This document shows positions 47,206 to 58,009 of a stretch of DNA of 64,000 nucleotides, piece by piece (positions within the stretch are counted from its first letter, which is position 1; every line of letters starts with the position of its first letter). A program made the translations under genes and the position numbers. The notes beneath the pieces are model-generated. The model did no database searches and was not told the origin of the DNA. It saw only the letters and a program-made list of their open reading frames with translations. Source of the stretch: Lycorma delicatula (taxonomy: Eukaryota; Arthropoda; Insecta; Hemiptera; Fulgoridae); the NCBI RefSeq assembly GCF_047948215.1, contig NC_134460.1:8055501-8119500 (forward strand). The letters run 5' to 3'.

Positions 47206-47491
47206 GGGTTGTCGGTATACAAAATATGCATTTTTGGGTTTCTGAAAATCCACATGCTTAATGAAGAAGTGCATCACGCTCCAAGAATTACGGTATGGAC
47301 CGCTATCTCAAGTAACGGGGTAATACGGCCATTCTTTTTTGAAGACAGTGAACAGTGAACGTTATCTAAACATGCTGTGTATTACGCTTTGTTCCTCTGC
47401 TTCTTGCAAAAGGGTTTCAATTAGAAAACTAGTGGTTCATGCAGGATGGAACCAGACCGCACACAACTAATGTTGTTTTTAGACTTTCTGC

Positions 47492-47767
47492 ATGAAACCT
47501 TTAATGCAAATATCATTTCCAAATCGTTTTGCATGTGGACAGAACTGGCCCCCGAACAGTCCTGATTTGAATCCATGTGATTTATTTTCTTTGGGAATTT
47601 CTAAAGGGATTTTCTCTAAACATCCTTGTACAATGGTGGAACTGCAGGTGCCGATCATTGAGGTGTGCAACAAGATAACAGAGGATATGTGTCGTCATGT
47701 TATTAATAACATAGGAGTTCGTGTTGAACAAGTTGTTAGACATGATGTGGTCATAAACAGAACATAA
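47492..47767 (+). pseudogene. Transposase C-terminal piece
   Basis: 91-codon frame with WPPNSPDLNPCDLF, containing the SPDLNP(x)D box that carries the final catalytic Asp in this superfamily, followed by the helical C-terminus. Confidence 0.7.
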
Positions 47768-47869
47768 TCTCAGGTTAAACACATTGTATTTTACTTTTCT
47801 GTATTGCAATTCGAATAAATATTTTTTAACAAAACCAAATTTTGGATAATTTCTTGTGCCATTCTGTAT

Positions 47870-48800
47870 AACTGGCAGGATGGAGAAGAATCACAGTAAG
47901 ACAGTAAGAATAGAAAATCTCATTGACAATAATACAAAAATAATCAATGAACAACCAACCATTGATAAGTTCTGCCATCTGAGTTAACAGTTTCAGCTAT
48001 TCTCTCCTTTTCAAAAAAGATTTATCTTACATATATTTTGCTAGTAAAAGGCCACACATCAACAAATTTCAAGTTGCATTCAGAACACAATTTATGGATT
48101 ATATATCATGGTTTAAATGAATCATTTTATTAACAATAGACACTTGAGGTCATGTCAATGCTACACGCTTGGTGCATTTACATTTTACAATTATATACTG
48201 CCAGTTTCATGTGAAACCTTTTACTCATTTAAGCTTATAAAAAATGTTCTTTTTATTTGAAAGTTTTTATCATTACTGAGATTTTTCTGAAAATTTGTTA
48301 CTACCTCCTCAAATTATAATAGCTATATTCACTTGCATTGATATTGCTAAGTACAAAAATATTTTCTCTTGATTTAAAAAAAAGGAGCCCAAAAATAAAT
48401 ATAACTATGTGGAAAATAATTTTGTGATAGCCTATACTGTTGAAATTTTTGCATGTTTCTTGTTTAGCTATCGCTTATGAAAGAAACCCTACTGTGGTTC
48501 TCTGATGAAAGGCTTACCAGATTCATGAAAAAAGATGCTGAAATAGTAAACTATCATTACTTTTTGATTTATGGAAATTAAATTCACATGATATCTGTCT
48601 CCTTTGTGTTAGGTACTGCAAAACTGTTAAAATTTGGTGAGAAAGGACAGACCTTATTCCTAGTACATGTAAACTCAGAAAGGGAAAAATTAGAATTCTC
48701 AGGAGGAACTTTATTTTATAGATTTTATTTTTAATTAATGACCTAATTTTTCCCTCAATTAATCCCATTTCGCAAAACAAGATTTATATCATTCAGACAT
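47870..48800. other. No gene seen
   Basis: AT-rich, no repeat or domain recognised. Confidence 0.4.
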
Positions 48801-48801
48801 G

Positions 48802-48953
48802 TTACAAATCTTTCAGATTTAATGCATCTTGCTCGTATTTCAATATTTTCTCTTTTTCATTGAATAATGTATTTTTTAAGAGATTGTTTTCATCTTCTAA
48901 TAAGGATGTATCAGAATATTGATATTTAACAGCAGAGAATAAATTGTCCAAAG
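48802..48953 (-). CDS. Possible 3'-terminal exon of an unrecognised coiled-coil protein
   Basis: A ttatag acceptor on the minus strand precedes a 50-codon frame: LDNLFSAVKYQYSDTSLLED, ENNLLKNTLFNEKEKILKYE, QDALNLKDL, stop. Charged, heptad-like, compositionally unlike the surrounding AT noise. A minus frame upstream (49009-49221) ends GRIMLTRGELADLTVKTWTM-LNYHYQ, also less simple than background, but I could not connect the two. Could be chance. Confidence 0.25.
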
Positions 48954-49900
48954 CTATAATACACCAGTGAGTTTACTACATTTATAAAATTTCCAGACTC
49001 AAATTTGTCTACTGGTAATGGTAGTTCAGCATAGTCCAGGTTTTCACGGTAAGGTCAGCTAGCTCCCCCCTTGTTAACATTATTCTCCCAAAATTTATTT
49101 GTTTTAAAATTTCAACTTTTTGTTTTTTGTATGAACAACAGTTCAATAAAAGGCGTAGAATTTTATAATTGCACGATTGAAATAAATCATTTAAAAATAA
49201 AATAAATTTATGAATGTACAACTAGACTTTTAGGAGACTCATAAATAAATAAAATAATAAAATTAATGTTATGAAAAAATCATAACATTACTGATATTTA
49301 AATAATAATGGTACTATTCAATTAAAATTTAGAAAGCTCAATCGAGGCACAGAGTATTGATGAATGGCTTCTTGTTCTGTCATGGTACACTAACCCCTCT
49401 ACTGCGTTATTAGCCAATACTACTTTAGACACCCTCATAGAACTACAGAGCATCTATGCATTAACACTTTGTAAACTTTGATGAATAATATCAATAATTA
49501 AGAAATAAATTAGTAAATGCAGTAAAACTAATTAAAAATAGATTATAAATTAAAACAGAGAATTGTCTGATAAGAATGTAAGGAAGTTAGATTTGAAAAT
49601 GACAGCTCTGAAGTTATTAAGTAGATAATTAGGTAATGTAAATCTTAAAATTAGTTTGTATCAAATTAAGCAGTTATAAGTGGAGATTGTTTTTCGTAAA
49701 AGATAAATACTTTATTCATATCACAGTACAGTTGTTGGTGGTTGGCGAGTTATTCCGTGGATAATAAAAAGAAACTGCTATAGCATTTGACTAGAAGGAT
49801 AAGGGAAACCATGGGAAAAACTTGATTAGAGAATATAAGAAAATACAAAATTATACCTTGCCTTCAAAATTTATCAAGTAAGATGCTTAAAACCTTCTCT
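48954..49900. other. No gene seen
   Basis: AT-rich. A small perfect hairpin around attaatgttatgaaaaaatc / ataacatt lies near 49262-49290. Confidence 0.4.
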
Positions 49901-50062
49901 ATGAATCATGAGACCTTGCCGTTGGTGAGGGGGCTTGAGTGCTCAGGGATACAGAGTAGCTGGACCGAAGGTGCAACCATATCGGAGAGGTATCTGTTGA
50001 GAGCCAGACTAAGGAATGATTCCTGAAAGAGGGCAGCAGCTCTTTCAGTAGTTGTTAGGGGC

Positions 50063-50557
50063 GTGAGTCACAATGACTTAAACGGCCATATCAACATCAC
50101 TCAGTCCTCTGAGTACTGCGCAGTTGAAAGCAATGGAAAACTACAGCTGTTTTTCTTTTCCAAGAAAATGTGGCTCTCTGCATTTTCAAAAGCAATAATG
50201 GAGGCGCCTTCCTTGGTAAAATATTCCAGAGGTAAAATAGTCCCCCGTTCGGATCTCCGGGTGGGGACTACTAAGGAAGGGGTCACCAGAAAATTAAAAA
50301 ATAACATTCTACGAGTCGGAGCGTGGAATGTTAGAAGCTTAAAAAAGGTTGGTAGGCTAGAAAATTTAAAAAGGGAAATGGATAGGATAAATGTGGATGT
50401 AGTAGGAATTAGTGAGGTTCGGTGGGAAGATGAAGGCGACTTTTGGTCAGGTGATTTTAGAGTAATTAACTCGGCTTCAAATAATGGGCAGGCAGGAGTA
50501 GGTTTCATAATGAACAAGAAGATAGGGAAGAGAGTAGAGTATTTGCACCAAGTATAA
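50063..50557 (+). pseudogene. LINE endonuclease N-terminal fragment with 5' leader
   Basis: 164-codon open frame. The first about 80 codons are 5' UTR translated by chance; AWNVRSLKK begins the APE-type endonuclease. The frame ends at the internal deletion (EYLHQV, stop). Confidence 0.7.
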
Positions 50558-50976
50558 TTTAGTAATTGCCAACACCCAATTTAAAAATCATAATAGAAGA
50601 ATACACACTTGGAAAAAGCCAGGCAATACTGCAAGGTATCAGATAGATTATATCATGATTAAGCAAAGATTTATAAATCAACTCGTTGACTGCAAAACTT
50701 ACCCTGGAGCAGACATTGATAGCGACCATAATTTGGTGATAATGAAATGTAGATTGGGGTTTAAAACCTGAAGAAAAGGTGTCAGATGAATCGGTGGAAT
50801 TTAGAGAAGCTTGAGGAAGAGGAGGTAAAGAAGATTTTTGAGGAGGACATCGCAAGAGGTCTGAGTAAAAAAGATAAGGTAGAAAATGTAGAAGAAGAAT
50901 GGGAGAATTTTAAAAAGGAAATTCTTAAATCGGCAGAAGCAAACTTAGGCGAAATAAAGAGAACTGATAGAAAACC

Positions 50977-51765
50977 TTGGGTTTCAGACGATATATTGCA
51001 GCTCATCAGCTGCAATATATATATTTGCGATATATATATATATTTGCATTGTTATATTTTCTACGTTCATCCATCGATGAACGTAGAAAATATGAGAATG
51101 CTAGTGATGAAGAAAGTAAAAGGAACTATTGGCAATTAAGAAATGCTATAAACAGGAAGTGCAAACTGGCGAAAGAAGAGTGGATTAAAGAAAAGTGTTC
51201 AGAAGTGGAAAGAGAAATGAACATTGGTAAAATAGACGGAGCATACAGGAAAGTTAAGGAAAGTTTTGGGGTACATAAATTAAAATCTAATAATGTGTTA
51301 AACAAAGATGGTACACCAATATATAATACGAAAGGTAAAGTCGATAGATGGGTGGAATATATTGAAGAGTTATACGAAGGAAATGAATTAGAAAATGGTG
51401 TTATAGAGGAAGAAGAGGAAGTTGAGGAGGATGAAATGGGAGAAACAATACTGAGATCTGAATTTAAGAGAGCATTAAAAGATTTAAATGGCAGAAAGGC
51501 TCCTGGAATAGACGGAATACCTGTAGAATTACTGCGCAGTGCAGGTGAGGAAGCGATTGATAGATTATACAAACTGGTGTGTAATATTTATGAAAAAGGG
51601 GAATTTCCATCAGACTTCAAAAAAAGTGTTATAGTCATGATACCAAAGAAAGCAGGGGAAGATAAATGTGAAGAATACAGAAAAATTAGTTTAACTAGTC
51701 ATGCATCAAAAATCTTACTAGAATTCTATACAGAAGAATTGAGAGGAGAGTGGAAGAAGTGTTAG
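50977..51765 (+). pseudogene. LINE linker and RT N-terminal domain
   Basis: 262-codon open frame, the longest in the window. The first about 30 residues derive from the 72-bp inserted sequence. From ERRKYENASDEESKRNYWQL it is authentic LINE protein, through KLAKEEWIKEKCSEVEREMN, VDRWVEYIEELYEGNELENG, an acidic stretch, FKRALKDLNGRKAPGIDGIP, KKSVIVMIPKKAGEDKCEEY-RKISLTS (RT finger motifs 1 and 2). It terminates by frameshift before motif A. Confidence 0.8.
51004..51075. repeat. 72-bp palindromic (double fold-back) insertion in LINE copy E
   Basis: Compared with copy D the insert replaces a gatg. Its first 17 bases are the reverse complement of the left flank plus that missing gatg, giving a 13-bp stem (50991-51003/51008-51020). 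Its last 22 bases are the reverse complement of the missing gatg plus the right flank, giving an 18-bp stem (51054-51071/51076-51093). The middle is TA-rich. Confidence 0.9.
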
Positions 51766-52859
51766 GAGAAGACCAATTTGGTTTCAGGAAAAGTATAGGG
51801 ACAAGGGAAGCAATTTTAGGCCTCAGATTAATAGTAGAAGGAAGATTAAAGAAAAATAAACTAACATACTTGGCGTTTATAGACCTAGAAAAGGCATTCG
51901 ATAACGTAGACTGGAATAAAATGTTCAGCATTTAAAAAAAATTAGGGTTCAAATACAGAGATAGAAGAACAATTGCTAACATGTACAGGAACCAAACAGC
52001 AACAGTAACAATTGAAGAACATAAGAATGAAGCCGTAATAAGAAAGGGAGTCCGACAAGGAAGTTCCCTATCTCCGTTACTTTTTAATCTGTACATGGAA
52101 CTAGCAGTTAATGATGTTAAAGAACAATTTAGATTCGGAGTAACAGTAAAAGGTGAAAAGATAAAGATGCTACGATTTTCTGATGATATAGTAATTCTAG
52201 CCGAGAGTAAAAAGGATTTAGAAGAAACAATGAACGGCATAGATTAAGTCCTACGCAAGAACTATCGCATGAAAATAAACAAGAACAAAACAAAAGTAAT
52301 GAAATGTAGTAGAAATAACAAAGATGGACCACTGAATGTGAAAATAGGAGGAGAACAGATTATGGAGGTAGAAGAATTTTGTTATTTGGGAAAAAGATGG
52401 ACGAAGCAGGAGCGATATAAAATGCCGAATAGCACAAGCTAAACGAGCCTTCAGTAAGAAATATAATTTGTTTACACCAAAAATTAATTTAAATGTCAGG
52501 AAAAGATTTTTGAAAGTGTATGTGTGGAGTGTCACCTTATATGGAAGTGAAACTTGGACAATCGGAGTATCTGAGAAAAAAAGATTAGAAGCTTTTGAAA
52601 TGCGGTGCTATAGGAGAATGTTAAAAATCAGATGGGTGGATAAAGTGACAAACGAAGAGGTATTGCGGCAAATAGATGAAGAAAGAAGCATTTGCAGAAA
52701 TATAGTTAAAAGAAGAGACAGACTTATAGGCCACTTACTAAGGCATCCTGGAATAGTCGCTTTAATATTGGAAGGACAGGTAGAAGGAAAAAATTGTGTA
52801 GGCAGGCCACGTTTGGAATATGTAAAACAAATTGTTAGGGATGTAGGATGACTTTTTGA

Positions 52860-53960
52860 AACGACTTTCAAAAAAATTGTAAAAAAATATATAATAAATA
52901 ATAATTCAATAACGTGCCGCTGCATAACTTTTGATTTGATGTTTTGTGTCTCTTTGATTACCTGTACTCACTTTTATTTTGTGTTTAGTTATTTTTGTTG
53001 TTAATTACCATTTTTTCTTGACTATCTCCATTATTTGCGAGATTTTAATTGTTATAATTTTTACTACTTTCAGTCTACAGTTGCTAGGACGTTTATTGGC
53101 GGCAACAGCTGTTTCATTTGTTTAGTTTCGTGGTAGGGAGCCCTCTAGGTCGTATTTGACACGTGTTTACATGGAAACTGTGATTGATAGAATAAACATC
53201 GATTTAATTTAATGATATAAGTTACAATTAATCGATTATGTCCCGTTCTGATGAATCGCAGAATGTCTCCCGTACCCTTCGATTAAACAAAATCTTCGCA
53301 CTGTTGAGATTTATTATTGAATAATGATACCATAATAAAAAGTGTCACTTAACATTTATTTAAAAAAAAACATCATCTGAACTGTTTAATACAATTGATT
53401 TTAAAACATTACAGAACTATTAATTTGATTATTTAAGTTGTATGAAATTATATCACAGTCATTCATTTGAATTAGACAATAACATGTGTAAAATCTACTT
53501 CTGTAATGCAACACATTAATGATTTTCACATTTCATTCTGATGGGAAAACCAATAATTTTTTTTTACAGGGAAAAGGAGAACAACTGTTTGAATCATAAA
53601 AGCGATTTTCTTCTGACATTTTTGGGCTAGAATGTCCAATATGGGCTTATTTTAAGGCTGATGAATTACTTTTCATATGAATGCATTTTACTTTTTCCAG
53701 TATTTACCATAATAATTTCCAATATTTCCAATTGGTTTTCACAGTATCCACATCATCAGTTGGTATTAAATTATGTATCTATTACAATAAAACGTATTAT
53801 TTTAATAATTTGTCATTTTATTTGAAATTATGTTTTCTATTTTGAATGATATTATTAGTGTATGTATAAATTTTGCTGTCCAGTACTGGAATCATATACA
53901 TACATATATATATATATATATATATTGTATAATTTTTTTATTTTGCATATTGTTGGCTAG
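52860..53960. other. No gene seen
   Basis: AT-rich, TA tract at about 53894-53927. Confidence 0.4.
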
Positions 53961-53962
53961 CA

Positions 53963-56900
53963 GTCAAAACCTGCTAAGTCTTTTCACTCGGAGAGCTAAA
54001 AGTTATCCTCATAATTAATATAGCTCTGCTGTTAACATGATACAGCATATTTTCATAATTTTTCATATATTATTAAGTTGCAGTGGTCTCAAATATTATA
54101 AAACCGTGATAATAGCCATTTTTTCTTTGTAAATAAAACTTAGCAGATTTTGCAATGGCACCTAAAGCAGACATAACAGTTTTTTTCTGATGCACCACTA
54201 TACGAAGGAAATTTAGCCAATGAAAGATCATAAGAGCAGTAAAATTGTTTATCATTAAAAATTACAAGTTGTATAAAGAAGAAAATTGCATACTCGTATA
54301 AAAACTTTTTAAACATTTCTTCTTAACTTCACTATACGTACCAAACTTAATACACCAAACGCACATCAAAAACTTAGATTAAACAAAAAAAAAAAATTAT
54401 AATGATTAAAGAAAAGAATAATGGAAAAAATATTAAAAACAGAGGTAGCAGAACTTGCAAAAATATGAGAATTTTAACTCCTTGAATATAATTATTACTC
54501 ATGATTTAAGCTGTCATAAAATGAATTGTAATCGGCTGGAATGAAGAGTTTAAGCTGTTGAAAGATGGTTGTACTTTTGTTCATAATTTTTCTAATCTGC
54601 AAGTATAATGCTTTCAACAACTTTGAATTTTCTTCGCCAAATTTGCTGAAATGCCTAGGAAGAGGTTTCCATCATCATCGTATTTTTATTTATAAAAAAT
54701 TCCATCAGAACTGTATCTCATAGATCTGTTATCAGTTACGTTTGGATCTCCTGCACTACATCCTGGCCTAATAGACAATACATAATTTAATCCTGACCTT
54801 TCCCACAAAATTTTTGAATAATTACAATATTCAGCTTTTGACTCGGATGAAACAAAGCATTAGATAATGTCAAATTTCTATTCTGATAGGTGCAACCATT
54901 GCTAAATAAGATGATGGTTCCACCTGATTTTACACCAATCTTTAAAAAATAAAATTGCAAACAACAAAAGAAAATTCTTGGGAGGTGATACCATCTTCTG
55001 ATTCATGCCATAAGTAGCAATCCTTTGTTTTGTAACTATAAAATGTAAAGTTATGCACACAAAGTTTCAGTTTGTAATAAAGAGCTGAAACTTTAAGGTT
55101 TGGTTCCAGAAGCACTTTTTCTAAATCCATTGTGAACACATTAACCCCATCGCTACTGAAATTATCTTGTTCTTTCTCTTTCCTAGCATCCCTTTTTTAT
55201 AATCCTCTACTCAGACTTAGTTGTGTTTATAACCAGTATACAGATGACACTCATCTTTTTTCACAGATACATGACAAATCTAACCTTTTTCAACATTTGT
55301 CCAAACATCTTGAATCTCAAAGGTGTTCTTTCTTGTGAATGGCACACTTCTTTGTATTTGAAAAATTCCACTTTGAGTTCCAAATTGTTTCAAAGTATAG
55401 TTTCTCAGTATCATGACAGCGATAATGGGATTCCATTTTGGGCAAGTCTTTCAAAAATTCTTCCAGATGATTCTTTTGTTCTATAAATTTCTTATCTGAC
55501 ACAAGAAACCCTTTTTTAGATTTTTCAGACAAACAAGAGAGTTCATCAACCTGCTCATCTGAGTCACATTTGGAAACCTGGTTTGCGGGCAAAGTTTTGT
55601 TATTTTGAATCCACGATAAAGCTGAGAATATTCCCAATCCTAAAGTGTTAAAAACAAAGTTCTACAAACTCTTTTTCTTAGTCGTTCAGCTCATAAGTGA
55701 AAATTATAGCTGTATATTCTTCGATAAACTTTATTCCATTTATTTTTCATATCTTTTGCCAGGTATACTTCTACTAAAGTGGCGACATTTTCTTTCCACT
55801 CTAGTCAAGATTTGTTCAAAATCGTTAAAAAATTATTTTTCTATCGTGTTCTGCAATACTTCTTCAATTCAGTTTTGTATTTTCTAAACTCAATTTACAG
55901 TTGCAAGATTGTTTCAGTTTTCTTGGAAATTTTTCTTGACTATACTTCCATTTTCCTGAAACATTATCTTTTTTTTAAACTTTTATAATTAAGTCCTTTC
56001 TCTCTACTACTTTTATGTACATTTCTTTTCCAAGACCATAGATGTATGAACAATTACTTAGTACAGAATTCTGTGATTCGTCCAGTGTTTCTGAACCATC
56101 TTCAAGGTGCAACTTTTCAATATTACAACAGGTGGCTGATCTTGAACTTCTTGGATATTTGACACTAAATTTTCAATTTCTATATTCTCTGCTAACTGGT
56201 TTGTAACTGGTATCTCAAAGCAATCCATTAATCCATATCTTTAAAATCATTTTCAGAGAAATTGGCATTATTTTTTGCCTAAGTATGATCACAGACAGCT
56301 GTAGAAATATTTAAATCTTCAGAGATTTCCATATTGCATTCATTGGTCTATACAGGATCGTTTAAGTAAATCAGAGTTTTGTTATAGTCTTTATTAGTAA
56401 CGATGACATAAGCTAAATAAGCAGTAGTTGGCTTAAGATTATCATTTGATTCAGTTAATATTTCATCTACTGCACTGTTACTTGGGTCTGTCATGCTAGC
56501 TGAAATATCTAGAAAATTTTCCCTATCCACAGCAATTCAAATAGCCATTTTACTTATATCTAAATGTTCAATGGTTTCTCTTCCTCTTATTTCATTTTGA
56601 ACAGAATTTTTTTTGCTATTTCAACTAGTTTTTTACATCGGTTACTCACATTTAATTGATGATCAATCCTGTAATGGAAGAACATAATAAACTGAAAATT
56701 GCAACAGGCAATTAATCTTTTAAATACAAAAAAAGGAAAGACAATTTTACAGAATATAAAAAATCTGCTATGTGTTGTAAAATAGTAAGCTTTTAAATCA
56801 GTGTCTGCGACTACAGATTTCAAATTATTTGACAGTACTTATGAAACTGACTGATGAATAATTTATGAGGACTTTGTTACTTTAGACTGTGAAACTGTAG

Positions 56901-57240
56901 CTACAATATTACTTTATTATATTCTCAGCAACAAAGTAAACATTCAGAAAAAAAAACCAGTAAATATTCTTCAGATTTAATTCTAAATAAGTCAAAACCT
57001 GCTAAGTCTAAAGGGTAACCAAGAGAACACTCAAACCCTGCTATATTTAAACACATTTAGAGTATACTATTTTAATGCAAAATATAGTTAAACAAAGAAA
57101 ATACCTTTTAATAATAATGTTGTATATTTGTTTGAGCTTGTTTAATGATACTAAAATAAACTATAAGAATAATCAAATTTCTTAATTAGGAAAAACATTA
57201 ACCACCATTAAAGAACAGTATACCATATACCAGACTTAGC
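53963..57240 (-). mobile_element. Unclassified multi-kilobase element or gene remnant, flanked by CTGCTAAGTC motifs
   Basis: A minus-strand coding remnant (see the next entry) is bracketed by the 17-mer gtcaaaacctgctaagt at 53963 and again at 56991, with an inverted AGACTTAGCAG at about 57228-57238. The motif arrangement suggests subterminal repeats of a DNA transposon, but I cannot define exact ends. Confidence 0.4.
54070..56530 (-). pseudogene. Repeat-encoded protein of unknown class (YYK..L..H-NF family)
   Basis: In minus-strand order: DRENFLDISASMTDPSNSAV (56530), later LGIFSALSWIQNN and the 106-codon frame 55317-55637 containing NHLEEFLKDLPKMESHYRCH, which I recall as the 'F....PK.ESHY.R....' block of hemipteran repeat-encoded proteins. 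A degraded C-x2-C region follows at about 55225-55260. The frame 54942-55139 has FTMDLEKVLLEPNLKVSALY and YKLKLCVHNFTFYSYKTKDC, then YLWHESEDGITSQEFSF. Further downstream a NGCTYQNRN-like reading (about 54880-54905) resembles 'D.C..QN.N'. Family members would be 500-800 residues and many-copy, which suggests a transposase, but I cannot name the superfamily. Stops between blocks; N-terminal parts may be separate exons. Confidence 0.5.
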
Positions 57241-57300
57241 AGTATTGTGCACATTTGAATTTTACAATGAATAAAATTCAGGCTTGAAAAAATTCTCCAA

Positions 57301-57954
57301 CAGGCCGATGAGGCTGCCATGAGAGCTGCAATAAATGGCATCAGAGTACAATCGACATGTGAGAAAGACTTCATGAGATCAGTCTGTGTAAAATTGCGGA
57401 CTCAGTGGAATAGGTTCTAGCTGCTGAGTCCTCCAATGTCATTACATAACATCCAGGAGAATGTGCTCGAGAAGTCTCTTTCCTCAAGCAACAGAAGAGA
57501 CCAAATCATCTTAACATGGCTAAAGATTGGACACACCAGGCTTACCCACACTCACCTACTTGGCTCTCCTCAGAAGATCTGTGAGGCTTGCAAGGTCAAA
57601 TGGTTCGTGCACCATCTGCTCTTTGATTGCCTAATCTTTGGAACCATCTGACAAAACTTAGACCTGGGATCAGATATGAAATTTCTACTAAACCAGAAAG
57701 ATGATATAAAATGTCTGTTGCAGTTTCTCCCCTACAGTGGAATGAAGAATACAGTTTAGTGGTTTTTATCTGATTTATTTATTTTTTGTTATTACTTGTC
57801 TATGTTTATTCTTTATTGATCCTGTTTCTTTATTGTTTATTTTTGTTGTTTTTGATTTTTGTTGTTTTATGTAACACTACATGATAGTGTTACTTTAGTC
57901 GCTAATCACTATAACTGTTGATGCGACTGTAAATAAAAACATTAAAAAAAACAA
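57301..57954 (+). mobile_element. 5'-truncated LINE (Jockey/I-group tail) with 23-bp target duplication
   Basis: The + frame 57436-57651 contains SSSNRRDQIILTWLKIGHTR, LTHTHLLGSPQKICEACKVK, and VHHLLFDC, the C-terminal tail 'L.RLRIGHTRLTH.YLL...C..C...HIL..C' of such LINEs. A short A-rich tail (about 57929-57952) is followed by an imperfect direct repeat: 57278-57300 and 57955-57977 match at 22 of 23 positions (core aaaaattctccaa). Insert about 650 bp. Confidence 0.8.
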
Positions 57955-58009
57955 TCAGGCTTGGAAAAATTCTCCAAATATTTTTTTGTTATGTTTGTGC
58001 AAAATTCGC

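Larger units (their letters stand above)
46573..47865 (+). mobile_element. Tc1/mariner-type element, complete length, inactivated
   Basis: Imperfect TIRs of about 36 bp: left starts cagagtggggcatgaaatga at 46573, right (reverse complement) starts cagaatggcacaagaaatta at 47865. Inside, frames give MVDKGRPTVEQHVKTIVF, then IHRQFCAHFQTRWSPSIKTI, RAALLRSLGKSTRKAAAQRR, ISRRSVQQILKTNLHMYPYK (double HTH), later a degraded 'F..DGA.PH' region (about 47440-47465) and WPPNSPDLNPCDLFSLGISK (third catalytic part, about 47536-47595), ending near VEQVVRHDVVINRT. Length of about 1.29 kb is normal for the superfamily. At least three frame changes and several stops make it dead. Confidence 0.8.
49905..52848 (+). 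mobile_element. RTE/BovB-like LINE, copy E (longest copy)
   Basis: Starts with a family-type 5' UTR (ATCATGAGACCTTGCCGTTG at about 49905), so the 5' end is probably complete. Endonuclease start LRVGAWNVRSLKKVGRLENL and GISEVRWEDEGDFWSGDF (Asn and Glu catalytic positions), then a deletion of about 300 bp at 50542 that removes the endonuclease middle. Continues with [22 protein letters not shown], the linker, a 72-bp insertion (51004-51075), the RT (APGIDGIPVELLRSAGEEAI, AFIDLEKAFDNVDWNKMF, FNLYMELAVNDVKEQ, LRFSDDIVILAESK) and the C-terminal GRPRLEYVKQIVRDVG, where it breaks off before its 3' end. FADD is changed to FSDD; both catalytic Asp remain. Frameshifts at about 51763, 51935 and 52247. 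Confidence 0.88.

Noticed and set aside
51126..51572. 148-codon minus-strand open frame, Ser/Leu/Phe rich
   Set aside because: Antisense shadow of the LINE RT frame 50977-51765; similar antisense frames appear opposite every copy of this LINE.
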